From Aedes albopictus (lineage: Eukaryota > Arthropoda > Insecta > Diptera > Culicidae), in contig NC_085138.1 of NCBI RefSeq assembly GCF_035046485.1, positions 95,211,766 through 95,275,765 on the forward strand: a stretch of DNA of 64,000 bases, written 5' to 3'. A program made the translations under genes and the position numbers. Numbering within the stretch: the first letter of the stretch is position 1; each line of letters opens with the position of its first letter. The notes beneath the pieces are model-generated. The model made no database searches. It saw only the letters and a list, made by a program, of their open reading frames with translations, and was not told the DNA's origin. This document shows, in pieces, positions 1 to 12,889 of this stretch.

Positions 1-290
1 CACTGGTGGAATTTAGCGAGATCATACCGCTGGGTGGCACCGTTTTAAGGGATATTCAAACCTACGGGCCGAGACTGGGTCCGGGCCGGGGCCGCGGCCG
101 AGACTCGATAGGGCTTTTGTCGCTTCGTTCTCACTGCACACAATGCTCACCGGGCTATAGCGCCTGCGCACCAGCAATTTATGTTGCGCGAACGCACGCA
201 CAGTATGAAGCGGTTGTCATTTATTTTAGTTTTTGTTTCTGCGCACTTTCTCCAGTGTGTTTGATGTACATTCATCCAGAACTTTCTTTT
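1..290. other. GC-rich non-repeat cap of the palindrome arm
   Basis: This outer part of the left arm lacks the 12-bp unit. It is GC-rich around 75-115 and appears reverse complemented at 10016-10305. It gives short open frames on one strand in both arms, but I see no recognisable protein, splice signal or RNA gene. It may be the unique sequence of whatever unit was duplicated in inverted orientation. Confidence 0.6.
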
Positions 291-3200
291 GTAATGTCTA
301 CAGGAATCTGGGATTCCTCCAGCTTTTTTTATGATTTCCCTTGGAATGCTCTCTGGGACTCTCCCGTAGTTCTTTCTGGAAAACCTCTAATGAGATTCTT
401 CTAGGAGTCCTTCCTGGTATTTCTCCAGCTACTCCGTCTGGTTTTTTGTCTTTGAGTTCTACTAAAATTTCTTCTGGGATACTTTCAAGAACTGGTTTAG
501 AATTTTTCTCCAGAAATTCCTCCAGGAGTAGCTTCCCACAGTTTATTTATTTTCAGTTCAACGGGAAGCCCTCCTGAAGTTCCTGAGAGTGAGTCCAGGA
601 GCTCCCCAGGCATTCCTCCAGGGAACCCCCAAAAATACCAAGGGAATTTTTTGAGAATTAGCTCAAGAATTCCTCCAGCATTTGTCGTAGAATCACCCTA
701 GGATTTTACTGGGAATTTCTCCATTATAACTCTGGAAATTAATGCAGCAGTTCTCCAGCAATAATGCAAGCTTCTCTTCAGGATTTTTCCCGAGAATTAC
801 TGAAGGACTCAAGGGATTTCTCCAGAAATTCCTGTATTAATACCATCAGGACTTCCTCAAGGGATTTCTCCAAAAAATCCTCCACGATGTCAACTAAAAA
901 TTCTTCCAGTAGTTCTTCCAGGAATAATTCCAGAAATTCATCTCGAATTTCCTACAGGAATTTCTCTTCAGGAATTGTAGAAGTGATTTCATCAGGAATT
1001 CTTCCACAAGACAATTTTTCAATAAATTGCTCTAAAACTTTCTCTAAGAATTCCTGCAAGGAATCATCTAGGAATTCCTCTGACGATTCCTCTAGAATTT
1101 TTTCCACGGTGTCCCCCAAGAATTCTTCCAGTTATTCCTCCATGAGTTCCTGCAGGAATTTATCCCGAAATTCTACCAGGAAATCCTGCAGGGATTCCTC
1201 TAGGAATCCCACCATAAATTCCTTCTGTAATTGCTGCAGGAGATTCTCTAGAGGTTCCTCCAAGGAATTCCTTCCAGAATTTCTCCCAGGAAATCATCAG
1301 GAAATTCATCCCAGGAAATCATCAAGAAATTCCTCTAGAAATTCCTTCAGTAATTCCTCCAGAAATTCCCTTATTAATTCCTCACAGAATACCTCTAGGA
1401 ATTTCTACAGGGATTTCTTCAAAAAGTTCTCCAGAAAGTACTCCAGGCATTTCTCCAAGAATTACTTCATGAATTTCTCCATAAATTATTCCCGGAATTC
1501 CTCCAGAAATTACTTCAGGTACTACTCCAGGAGTTCCTCCAAGAATTCCACCGGAAATTCCTCAAGGAATACCTCCAGAAATTCCATCAGGTATTTTTCC
1601 AGGAAGTCTTCTTGGAAATACTCCAGGCATAACTCCAAGAATTTCTCCGTGAGTTACTCCAGGTATTCCTACAGGATTCTTACAGATGTTTATCCAGGAA
1701 CTACTGCAAGATGTCCTCCAAATTTTTTCCAGGAATTCCTCCAGTGATTCCTTCATAAATTTCTCCATTAAATGCTCCAGAAAATTCTTCAGAGATTCCT
1801 ACAGAATTCCTTGCTGTATTTCCTCCAGGAAATCGTCCAGAAATTTCGCCAGTGATTCGTTCAATAAATCTTCTATGGATTCCTCCAGGAGTTCGTACAG
1901 AATATCCTCCAGAAATTCCTCCAGACATTCCTCCAGAAAACACTCCAGGAATTCCTCTAAGAATATCGCCAGTGATTTCTTTCGTCCAGAAATTTCGCCA
2001 GTGATTCCTTTAATAAATCTTCTAGGGATTCCACCAGGAATTCCTACAGAATATCCACCAGAAATTCCTCCAGGCATTCCGCCAGAAATTCCTACTGAAA
2101 ATACTCCAGGAATTCCTCCAGGAATTTCACCAGGAATTACTCCAGGAATTCATCCACGAACTTTTCCAGAAAATCCTCCAGCAATTCCTCCGAAAATTCC
2201 TCCAAGAATTCTTTCAGGAATTTTTCCATAAAGTCTTCCAGGATATACTCCATGAATTACTCCAAGAATTGCTTCAGGAATAATTCTAGGAATTCCTCCA
2301 CGAATTGCTTCAGAAATGTCTTCAGGGATTTCTACGGAAATTCTACCAGGAACTACTTCAGCCTGTCCTCAAAAAAATTCTCCAGGAATTCTACAAGGAA
2401 ATACTTACGGGATTCCTCCAAGAAATACTCCAGGAACTACTCCAGGAAAGCCGTCAAGAATTCCTCCCGGAAACAATCCAAGAATTCCCATAATTTCTCT
2501 TTGAATTACTCCAGGAGTTCGTCAAAAAATTGCTTCTGAATTTTTTCCAGAAATTCCTCCCAGCATTTCTTTTAGAAATACCTCAAGGAAATGCTTCAAG
2601 AATTTCCTCAGAAAATCCTTAAAGAACTCCTCCAGAAGTGCCTCCAGCCAATCTTTTAGGAATTCCTTCACGATTTTTTTCAGGAACTTCTCCAGATATT
2701 GCTTAGGAATATCTTCAGGAATTCGTCTTGAAGAACTATTCCAGAACGTACTCCAGGAATTACTCCAGGATTTTCTCAAGAAATGTCTCTAGAACTTCCT
2801 TCAAGAATTCCTTTGGTTAACTTTCCAGGAATTCCTCCCGGAATTATCTCAGGTACAGTATTCCTTAAAGAGTTACTACAGGGATTCCAGGAATAGCTCC
2901 AGAAACTCCGTTAGAATTTACTCCAAGAATTCCTCCAGGAATCACTCCAGTAATTCCTCAAGGTAGGATGTTATCCAGGAATTTCTGTAGGAATTCTTGG
3001 AAAAAAATTTGAACGGATTCTTGATTGAAATCTTGAAAGAATACTTGGGGGAGTTCCCGTAGCAGTTTCTGGAATAATTTCTGGAGGATTTTCAGGGAGA
3101 ATTCTGGAGTGATTTTTGGGGAAGATCCTGTAGGAATTTCTGGAGGATTTCCTGGGAGAAATCCTAGAAAAGTTTATTTAGGAATTCCTCCCAGACTTCC

Positions 3201-6200
3201 GCCAAGAATTGCTTCAAGAATCCCTCTATGAATTTCTCCAAAACTCCCTCGAACAGTTCTTCCTGGGACTTTTGAAGAAATTTATTCAGGAATTACTTTA
3301 CAAACTCCTCCAGGTATTCCTCCAGTGACTCTTTCAAAAACTCCTTCAAGGCTTACTACAGGTATTTCTCTAGGGATTCCTAATGAAATTTCTCGAAGGA
3401 AATCCCCCAGGAATTCTTCCAAGACTCCCTCCAGGTATTTCTTCAAAAATTCCTCCAGGGATTATTTTAAAAGTTCCTCCAAGGATTCCACCAGGGATTC
3501 TTCCAGGGAGTAATTCCTCAAAGAAACTCCGAAGGAACTCCTGGGAGGAATTCTTAGATAAATTTCCGAATGACATCCTACCTAGAGGAATAACTGGAGT
3601 GATTTCTGGAGGAATTCTTGGAGTAAGTTCTAATGGAGTTTCTGAAGCTATTCCTGAAAAAAATATGATGCGCTTCTAAGAGGAATCCCTAGAGTAGCTC
3701 TTTAAAGAATTCCTGTACCTGAGATAATTCCGGGAGGTATTCCTGGAAGATAAACCGAAGGAATTCTTGGAGGAAATTCTAAAGACATTTCTTGAGGAAA
3801 TCCTGGAGTAATTCCTAGAGTAGGTTCTGGAATAGTTTTTGGAGAAAGCCTTGAAGTAATTCATGGAGAAATTCTTAGAGTGTTTCTGAGAGGAATTTCT
3901 GGAGGCCTTCCTGGAAAAATTCTTGAGGAATTTCTTAAATAAAACCTTGAGAAATTTCGGGAAGAATTTCAGGACGAATTCTTGGAGATATTCGTAAGCA
4001 ATATCTGGAGGAATTCCTGAAATAATTCGTGAAGAAATTCCTAAAAGATTAGAGCCACTTCTGAAGCAGCTCTTTAAAGAATTTCTAAGAGGAATTCTGG
4101 AAAAATTCCGGAAGGTTTTTTTTGACGAATTCCTGGAGTAATTCAAAGAGAAATTATGGGAATTCTTGGATTGTTTCCAGGAGAAACTCTTTCTGGAGGA
4201 ATTCCTAGAGAGATTTATTAAAATAATCACTGGCGAAATTCTTGGAGGATTTCCTGGAGTGTTTTCTGGAGGAATTCCTGGATGAATTTGTGGTGGATAT
4301 TCTGTAGGAATTCCTGCAGAAATCCCTAGAAGATTTATTGAACGAATCACTGGCGAAATTCTAAGAGGAGTTGCTGGGGGAATTCCTGGAGGAATTTCTG
4401 GACGATTTCCTGGAGGAAGTTCAGGAAGAAATTCTAGAGGAATCTCTAAAGAATTTTCTGGAGCATTTAATGGAGAAATTTATGAAGGAATCACTGGAGG
4501 AATTCCTGGGAAAAATTTGGAGGACATCTTGCAGTAGTTCCTGGATAAACACCTGTAGGAATCCTGTAGGAATATCTGGAGTAATTCCTGGAGAAATTCT
4601 TGGAGTTATGCCTACAGTATTTCCAAGAAGACTTCCTGGAAAAATAACTGATGGAATCTCTTGAGGTATTCCTTTAGGAATTTCCGGAGAAATTCCTGGA
4701 GGAACTCCTGGAGTAGTACCTGAAGTAATTTCTGGAGGAATTCCTAGAACAATTTATGGGGAAATTCATGAAGTAGTTCTTGGAGAAATGCATGGAGTAC
4801 TTTCTGGAGAATTTTTTTAAGAAATCCCTGTAGAAATTCCTAGAGGAATTCTGTGGGGAATTACTGATGGAATTCCTGGAGGGATTTCTTGATGATTTCC
4901 TGGGAGAAATTCTGGAAGGAATTCTAGAGGAATCCTTGGAGGAATCTCTAGAGAATCTCCTGCAGCAATAACAGGAGGAATTTATGGTGGAATCCCAGGA
5001 AGAATTCCTGAATGAACCCTTGAAGGAATTCCTGGAGGCATCTTTGGATGATTCACGGGAGAATTCATTGAAGGAATTCCTGAAGGAATCCCATGAGGAT
5101 TTTCTGGAGGAATTCCTGGAAGAATCCCTGCAGGATTTCCTGGTAGAATTTTGGGATGAATTCCTGCAGGAACTCATGGAGGAATAACTGGACGTAAATG
5201 CTCCAGAAAATTCTTTAGAGATTTCTCCAGAATTCCTTCCTGAATTTCTCCCAGGAAACCGTCTAGAAATTCCTCCAGGAATTCCCCCAGCAATTCCTCT
5301 AAGAACTTCGCCAGTGATTCGTTCAATAAATCTTCTAGGGATTCCTCCAGGAATTCCCACAGAATATCCACCAGAAATTCATCCAGGCACTCCTCCAGAA
5401 AACACTCCAGGAGTTCCTCTAAGAATTTCGCCAGTGATTCCTTTAATAAATCTTCTAGGAATTCCTACAGAATATCCACCAGAAATTCATCCAGGCATTC
5501 CTTCAGGAATTTCTCCAGAAAACACTCCACGAATTCCTCCAGGAATTCCACCAGGAACTACTCCAGGAATTCATCCACGAACTTCTCCAGAAATTCCTCC
5601 AAAAATTCCTCCAAGAATTCCTTCAGGAATTCTTCCATAAAGTATTCCAGGAAATACTCCATTAATTACTCCAAGAATTGCTTCAGGAATAACTCTAGAA
5701 AATCCTCCAGGAATTGCTCCAGGAATGACTTCAGGGATTCCTACGGGAATTTTTCCAGAAACTACTTCAGAATATCCTAAAAAAAAATCCTCCAGGAATT
5801 ACTACAAGGAAATTCTTACGAGATTCCTCTTAGAATGACTCCAGGAATTCTTCTAGGATCAACTCCAGCTCCAGGTATTCCTGCACGAATTGTTTCCGAT
5901 ATTTATCCAGGAAAGCCGTCAAGAATTCCTCCTGAAAGCAATCCAAGAATTCCCATTATTTCTCTTTGAATTACTCCAGGAATTCATCAAAAAAAACCTT
6001 CCGGAATTTTTCCAGAATTCCTCCCAGAATTCCTTTTAGAAATGCCTCAAGGAAATGCTTGAAAAATTTATTCAGAAATTCTTTAAAGAGCTGCTTCAGA
6101 AGTGGCTCCAATCTTTTAGAAATTCCTTCACGAATTATTTCAGGAATTCTTCCAGATATTGCTTACGAATATCTCCAGGAATTCGTCCTGAAATTCTTCC

Positions 6201-9200
6201 CGAAATTTCTCAAGGTTTTATTTAAGAAATTCCTCAAGAATTTTTCCAGGAAGGCCTCCAGAAATTCCTCTCAGAAACACTCTAAGAAATTCTCCATGAA
6301 TTACTTCAAGGCTTTCTCCAAAAACTATTCCAGAAACTACTCTAGGAATTACTCCAGGATTTCCTCAAGAAATGTCTCTAGAATTTCCTCCAAGAATTCC
6401 TTCGGTTAATCGTCAAGGAATTCCTCCAGGAATTATCTCAGGTACAAGGATTCTTTAAAGAGCTACTCCAGGGATTCCTCTGGGAAGCGCTTCATATTTT
6501 TTTCAGGAAAAGCTTCAGAAACTCCGTTAGAACTTACTCCAAGAATTCCTCCACGAATCACTCCAGTAATTCCTCTAGGTAGGATGTAATCCGGAAATTT
6601 ATCTAAGAATTCCTCCCAGGAGTTCCTTCGGAGTTTCTTTGAGGAATTACTCCCTGGAAGACTCCCTGGTGGAATCCTTGGAGGAACTCTCAAAATAATC
6701 CCTGGAGGATTTTTTGAAGAAATACCTGGAGGGAGTCTTGGAAGAATTCCTAGGGGATTTTCTTGGAGAAATTTCATTAGGAATCCCTAGAGAAATGCAT
6801 GTAGTAAGCCTTGATGGAGTTTTTGAAAGAGTGACTGGAGGAATACCTGGAGGAATTTAAGGAGGAATCCCTGGAGCTATCTCACAAGTTATTTTTGGAG
6901 GGTTTCCTGGTGGAATTCATGGAGAAATTCTTGGAGGAATTTTTGAAGGAATTACTGGAGGAATTTGAGAAGGAATTCTCCTGGAGGAGTTTGTAAAATA
7001 ATTCCTGGAGGACTTTGTAAAGTAATTCCTGAATAAATTTCTTCCAAAATCCCAGAAAGAACTGTTCGAGAGATTTTTGGAGAAATTCATAGAGGGATTC
7101 TTGAAGCAATTCTTGGCGGAAGTCTGGGAGGAATTCCTAAATAAACTTTTCTAGGATTTCTCCCAGGAAATCCTCCAGAAATTCCTACAGGATCTTCCCC
7201 AAAAATCACTCCAGAATTCTCCCTGAAAATCCCCAAGAAATTATTCCAGAAACTGCTACGGGAACTCCCCCAAGAATTCTTTCAAGATTTCAATCAAGAA
7301 TCCGTTCCAATTTTTTTTCCAAGAATTCCTACAGAAATTCCTGGATGACATCCTACCTTGAGGAATTACTGGAGTGATTCCTGGAGGAATTCTTGGAGTA
7401 AATTCTAACGGAGTTTCTGGAGCTATTCCTGGAATCCCTGTAGTAACTGTTTAAGGAATACTGTACCTGAGATAATTCCGGGAGGAATTCCTGGAAAGTT
7501 AACCGAAGGAATTCTTGAAGGAAGTTCTAGAGACATTTCTTGAGGAAATCCTGGAGTACGTTCTGGAATAGTTCTTCAAGATGAATACCTGGAGATATTC
7601 CTAAGCAATATCTGGAGAAGTTCCTGAAAAAATCGTGAAGGAATTCCTAAAAGATTTGCTGGAGGCACTTCTGGAGGAGTTCTTTAAGGATTTTCTGAAG
7701 AAATTCTTGAAGCATTTCCTTGAGGTATTTTTAAAGGAATTCTGGGAGGAATTTCTGGAAAAATTTCAGAAGCAATTTTTTGACGAATTCCTGGAGTAAT
7801 TCAAAGAGAAATTATGGGAATTCTTGGATTGTTTCCGGGAGGAATTCTTGACGGCTTTCCTGGAGTAGTTCCTGGAGTATTTCTTGGCGGAATCCCGTAA
7901 GTATTTCCTTGTAGAATTCCTGGAGATTTTTTTTTGAGGACAGGCTGAAGTAGTTCCTGGTAGAATTCCCGTAGAAATCCCTGAAGACATTTCTGAAGCA
8001 ATTCGTGGAGGAATTCCTAGAATTATTCCTGAAGCAATTCTTGGAGTAATTCATGGAGTATATCCTGGAAGACTTTATGGAAAAATTCCTGAAAGAATTC
8101 TTGGAGGAATTTTCGGAGGAATTGCTGGAGGATTTTCTGGAAAAGTTCGTGGATGAATTCCTGGAGTAATTCCTGGTGAAATTCCTGGAGGAATTCCTGG
8201 AGTATTTTCAGTAGGAATTTCTGGCGGAATGCCTGGAGGAATTTCTGGTGGATATTCTGTAGGAATTCCTGGTGGAATCCCTAGAAGATTTATTAAAGGA
8301 ATCACTGGCGAAATTTCTGGACGAAAGAAATCACTGGCGATATTCTTAGAGGAATTCCTGGAGTGTTTTCTGGAGGAATGTCTGGAGGAATTTCTGGAGG
8401 ATATTCTGTACGAACTCCTGGAGGAATCCATAGAAGATTTATTGAACGAATCACTGGCGAAATTTCTGGACGATTTCCTGGAGGAAATACAGCAAGGAAT
8501 TCTGTAGGAATCTCTGAAGAATTTTCTGGAGCATTTAATGGAGAAATTTATGAAGGAATCACTGGAGGAATTCCTGGAAAAAATTTGGAGGACATCTTGC
8601 AGTAGTTCCTGGATAAACATCTGTAAGAATCCTGTAGGAATACCTGGAGTAACTCACGGAGAAATTCTTGGAGTTATGCCTGGAGTATTTCCAAGAAGAC
8701 TTCCTGGAAAAATACCTGATGGAATTTCTGGAGGTATTCCTTGAGGAATTTCCGGTGGAATTCTTGGAGGAACTCCTGGAGTAGTACCTGAAGTAATTTC
8801 TGGAGGAATTCCGGGAATAATTTATGGAGAAATTCATGAAGTAATTCTTGGAGAAATGCCTGGAGTACTTTCTGGAGAACTTTTTGAAGAAATCCCTGTA
8901 GAAATTCCTAGAGGTATTCTGTGAGGAATTAATAAGGGAATTTCTGGAGGAATTACTGAAGGAATTTCTAGAGGAATTTCTTGATGATTTCCTGGGATGA
9001 ATTTCCTGATGATTTCCTGGGAGAAATTCTGGAAGGAATTCCTTGGAGGAACCTCTAGAGAATCTCCTGCAGCAATTACAGAAGGAATTTATGGTGGGAT
9101 TCCTAGAGGAATCCCTGCAGGATTTCCTGGTAGAATTTCGGGATAAATTCCTGCAGGAACTCATGGAGGAATAACTGGAAGAATTCTTGGGGGACACCGT

Positions 9201-10305
9201 GGAAAAAATTCTAGAGGAATCGTCAGAGGAATTCCTAGATGATTCCTTGCAGGAATTCTTAGAGAAAGTTTTAGAGCAATTTATTGAAAAATTGTCTTAT
9301 GGAAGAATTCCTGATGAAATCACTTCTACAATTCCTGAAGAGAAATTCCTGTAGGAAATTCGAGATGAATTTCTGGAATTATTCCTGGAAGAACTACTGG
9401 AAGAATTTTTAGTTGACATCGTGGAGGATTTTTTGGAGAAATCCCTTGAGGAAGTCCTGATGGTATTAATACAGGAATTTCTGGAGAAATCCCTTGAGTC
9501 CTTCAGTAATTCTCGGGAAAAATCCTGAAGAGAAGCTTGCATTATTGCTGGAGAACTGCTGCATTAATTTCCAGAGTTATAATGGAGAAATTCCCAGTAA
9601 AATCCTAGGGTGATTCTACGATAAATGCTGGAGGAATTCTTGAGCTAATTCTCAAAAAATTCCCTTGGTATTTTTGGGGGTTCCCTGGAGGAATGCCTGG
9701 GGAGCTCCTGGACTCACTCTCAGGAACTTCAGGAGGGCTTCCCGTTGAACTGAAAATAAATAAACTGTGGGAAGCTACTCCTGGAGGAATTTCTGGAGAA
9801 AAATTCTAAACCAGTTCTTGAAAGTATCCCAGAAGAAATTTTAGTAGAACTCAAAGACAAAAAACCAGACGGAGTAGCTGGAGAAATACCAGGAAGGACT
9901 CCTAGAAGAATCTCATTAGAGGTTTTCCAGAAAGAACTACGGGAGAGTCCCAGAGAGCATTCCAAGGGAAATCATAAAAAAAGCTGGAGGAATCCCAGAT
10001 TCCTGTAGACATTACAAAAGAAAGTTCTGGATGAATGTACATCAAACACACTGGAGAAAGTGCGCAGAAACAAAAACTAAAATAAATGACAACCGCTTCA
10101 TACTGTGCGTGCGTTCGCGCAACATAAATTGCTGGTGCGCAGGCGCTATAGCCCGGTGAGCATTGTGTGCAGTGAGAACGAAGCGACAAAAGCCCTATCG
10201 AGTCTCGGCCGCGGCCCCGGCCCGGACCCAGTCTCGGCCCGTAGGTTTGAATATCCCTTAAAACGGTGCCACCCAGCGGTATGATCTCGCTAAATTCCAC
10301 CAGTG
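1..10305. repeat. Nested giant palindrome of degenerate 12-bp repeats
   Basis: Base n pairs with base 10306-n over the outer 2.5 kb of each arm. For example, the first 15 bases are the reverse complement of 10291-10305. The outer arms are almost identical; one visible change is C at about 1007 against the mirrored base near 9300. The inner arms (2540-3300 against 7000-7770) show several percent divergence and indels. Within each half there is a second symmetry: 1124-3270 is mirrored by 3270-5190, with GGTAGGATGT at 2962 and its complement at 3573. The same material reads forward again from about 5193 and is mirrored from about 7000. The content is a degenerate GGAATTCCTCCA unit, itself partly palindromic. 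Pairing starts at base 1 only because the window starts there, so the outer boundary, any terminal repeat and any target duplication cannot be judged. An assembly fold-back is possible but does not explain the inner divergence. Confidence 0.9.
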
Positions 10306-11055
10306 AGTGGGTTTGGGTGTATGGCATCTAGGCGAATTGAATCTTCACCCAAAGAAAAGGATGCCTTGAGATTGATTCATAAACATAGCGCGCAATTTGC
10401 CGTTCACTGTTGGCTCTGTCAAACGATGACCGCCGCCGCGACGCTGGACTTCGTTGCCATGCGCACGACGACCAACAGCAAGCAAACGTGTAGGGTTGCC
10501 AGACAGTATTGCAATAAAAACATTGATTTATTTCACAAAATTTTGAATTCAAGATTGTGACAAAACTATGAAAGATACAATGTTGCACCAAAGGACAGTT
10601 TGGTAGCGTATCAAAAAATGAATGTTTTGTAGAAGAACATTTTTCACATTTATCACGTTTTTCACGAGTAAACTATCAAAAAAGGTGAAAAGGGGGTACA
10701 TTTTTAGGCACTTTTAAAAAAAGTAAAAATTTATGCACTTAAATGACTTTTTATCAATTACCTGTCCAAAGAGCATTAAAAGACAAAGCTTTAGGCTTTC
10801 TATCCATGCGCTAAGATTGATTATACGGTTCATAGTTTCTGAGTTAGAGATGTTTAAAGATGGGGTAGATTAATAACACTAATTTTTGAATAACTCACTT
10901 AGCAGTGATTTCCGGACCTACCTGTAGAACAATTTTTTGCTGCAAATATGGTCTACTTTCACCTCCTTTCGGGTGTAACACGAATTACCAGTCACCCTGT
11001 ATAGAGCGCTATAAAAATAAATCGTATATATACAAAATATTGAACAAAAATTTAA
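10306..11055. other. No gene seen
   Basis: This stretch to the right of the palindrome holds only short open frames with no recognisable domain. It becomes AT-rich from about 10570. I see no RNA gene or clear repeat. Confidence 0.5.
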
Positions 11056-12318
11056 AAAAGGTCTTGACACGAGAGTCAAGTACTCAAGTACCCAATCTAA
11101 CAAACATGTTCGAACAAATAGAGAAATGGGCAAAAGAATTGAATGTTGAAAAAATAGCTCTAGCGCTATCTAGTACAATATTCGAAGTTATTAGTGTACA
11201 CGAATTCAAAAATCAAGCCAATGAAACGCTTTCAAAAACTACAAATACTGCTGTATATCCCGCAGCAAGACATACAAGATACAAATATTATAACAAAAGT
11301 TATTGCTGAAAACCATGAATCTGCATTTGGCGGACATGTCGGCATAAACAGACTATATCGTAAACTGAAAACAATTTACAAATGGCCTAATATGAAAGCC
11401 ACTATTACAAATTATGTTAATCAATGCATAACATGTAAACAACACAAGCACACAATTAGAACTAACGAAAATTTCATGCATACGCCTACTCCGCTAAAAT
11501 CATTCGAATCAATAGCCATGGATACCATTGGACCTTTTCCAAAGTCTAATTCAGATAATAGATACGCCTTGACAATTCAATGTGATTTGTCTAAATACGT
11601 CATAGTAAAACCAATCAAAGATAAGCAAGCATCCACAATTGCTAAAGCATTTATTGAAAATTGCCTTTTGATATACGGAACACCTTCGATCATACGAACA
11701 GATCAAGGAACCGAGTACAAAAATGAAATATTCAATAAAATCTCTGAAATGTTGCAATATACACATATCTTTTCAACTCCATACCATCCCCAAACTATCG
11801 GAAATTTAGAACGGAATCATCGCTGTTTAAATGAATATTTGAGACAGTTCGTTAATGAATCTCAGACCGACTGGGATGAATGGATTCCTTACTATGCTTT
11901 TTGTTATAATACCACACCATGCACAGATATCCCTTATACACCATATGAACTCGTTTTTGGAAAAATGGCAACGTTACCCAATAACTTAAAGAATCCAACA
12001 CGTATAGAACCAATTTATAACTATGATCAATATTATGCAGAATTAAAATATAAATTACAAGCAACTGCAATTAGAACTCAAAATATCATTGACAAGGTTA
12101 AGAATAATCGAAATACAAAACAACAAGTCACAGCAAAACCAATAAACATTGAAATAAATGATCTCGTAATGCTAGAAAATCCAAATAGAAATAAACTTGA
12201 CAAAGTATATAAAGGACCCTATAAAGTAATCAATATAGCACATCCAAATATAACAATACTGGATGAAGCAACGAATATTCAGCATACAGTTCATAAGAAC
12301 AGAGTAATTAAAATTTAA
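11056..12318 (+). pseudogene. Ty3/gypsy pol 3' part: integrase, frame broken
   Basis: This is the C-terminal part of a gypsy-type Pol polyprotein, the integrase that inserts the DNA copy into the host genome. The main frame from 11194 shows an HHCC zinc finger (HVGINRLYRKLK, then CITCKQH), followed by the catalytic core: first D in AMDTIGP (about 11518), second D in TDQGTEY (about 11699) and E in GNLERNH (about 11801). A C-terminal segment ending in HTVHKNRVIKI follows. Upstream, the RNase H-integrase linker is readable in another frame up to about 11220, so at least one frameshift interrupts the protein. Protease and reverse transcriptase are absent, so the copy is 5' truncated. A purine tract and a putative 3' LTR follow. 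The family is clear; the clade within gypsy is not. Confidence 0.88.
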
Positions 12319-12455
12319 TTCATTTCTAGGCTAAGTGTAAAATGTAACGTAATGGTGAAGGTTAAATTTTATATTATTTGCATTTAAATTATTTGTGAAA
12401 CATAAAGCCAGAGAGACATAAACTTTTTCAAGACTGGTTACACCACTCTTCCTTC

Positions 12456-12465
12456 AGGGGGGAGG
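12456..12465 (+). promoter_or_regulatory. Polypurine tract of the gypsy element
   Basis: AGGGGGGAGG lies immediately before a TGTAG start and about 140 bases after the integrase stop. That is the expected place for the plus-strand primer of an LTR retrotransposon. Confidence 0.65.
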
Positions 12466-12873
12466 TGTAGCATTCATATTCAACCTCACAGCATAAAACT
12501 AAACCCTATCACATCACATAGTCACATTCCAGAACTTTCCACAACTTTCTCTTTATTTGCATAATTGAGCGACGACCTCCAAACGTTGCAGTTCTTTTCT
12601 GCTTTCCTTTTATTGTTGTCATAAAAGACCATTAAAGCAAAACACCCTCGACGCAACCCTGACCATTTTCTTAATGCTGATGCAAGCGCAACTCAACAGC
12701 TGCGCGACACATTGGTAGCGTTTAACCCTGACGACCGACGCATCACGCTGGCTCTGTGTTTTAGTTATACCTACCCTTTTTGTAAACTAGTTATAAAACA
12801 TTCAAGCACCAGAAATACATGATTCATTCTGAAACGCAACGTTCTTCGTGTAAGTTCTTTCATTTCGGTCACA
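12466..12873 (+). repeat. Putative 3' LTR of the gypsy element
   Basis: The segment starts TGTAG directly after the polypurine tract, as LTRs of this group do. The right end is estimated from a CA-type terminus near 12873, just before the 12-bp repeat block begins. No second LTR is in the window to confirm the boundaries. Confidence 0.45.
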
Positions 12874-12889
12874 AAGCCTTCTCCGGCAC

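Noticed and set aside
764..1747. Long serine/arginine/asparagine-rich reading frame (SSRNSSRN-like), and its mirror at 8559-9197
   Set aside because: The 12-bp repeat is a multiple of 3 and lacks stops, so long frames arise automatically. The three frames give NSSR, GIPP and EFLQ periodicities, none of them gene-like.
1..10305. Calling the palindrome a transposon with CACTGG terminal repeats
   Set aside because: Pairing begins at base 1 only because the window does. The true arm end, ends and target duplication are out of sight.
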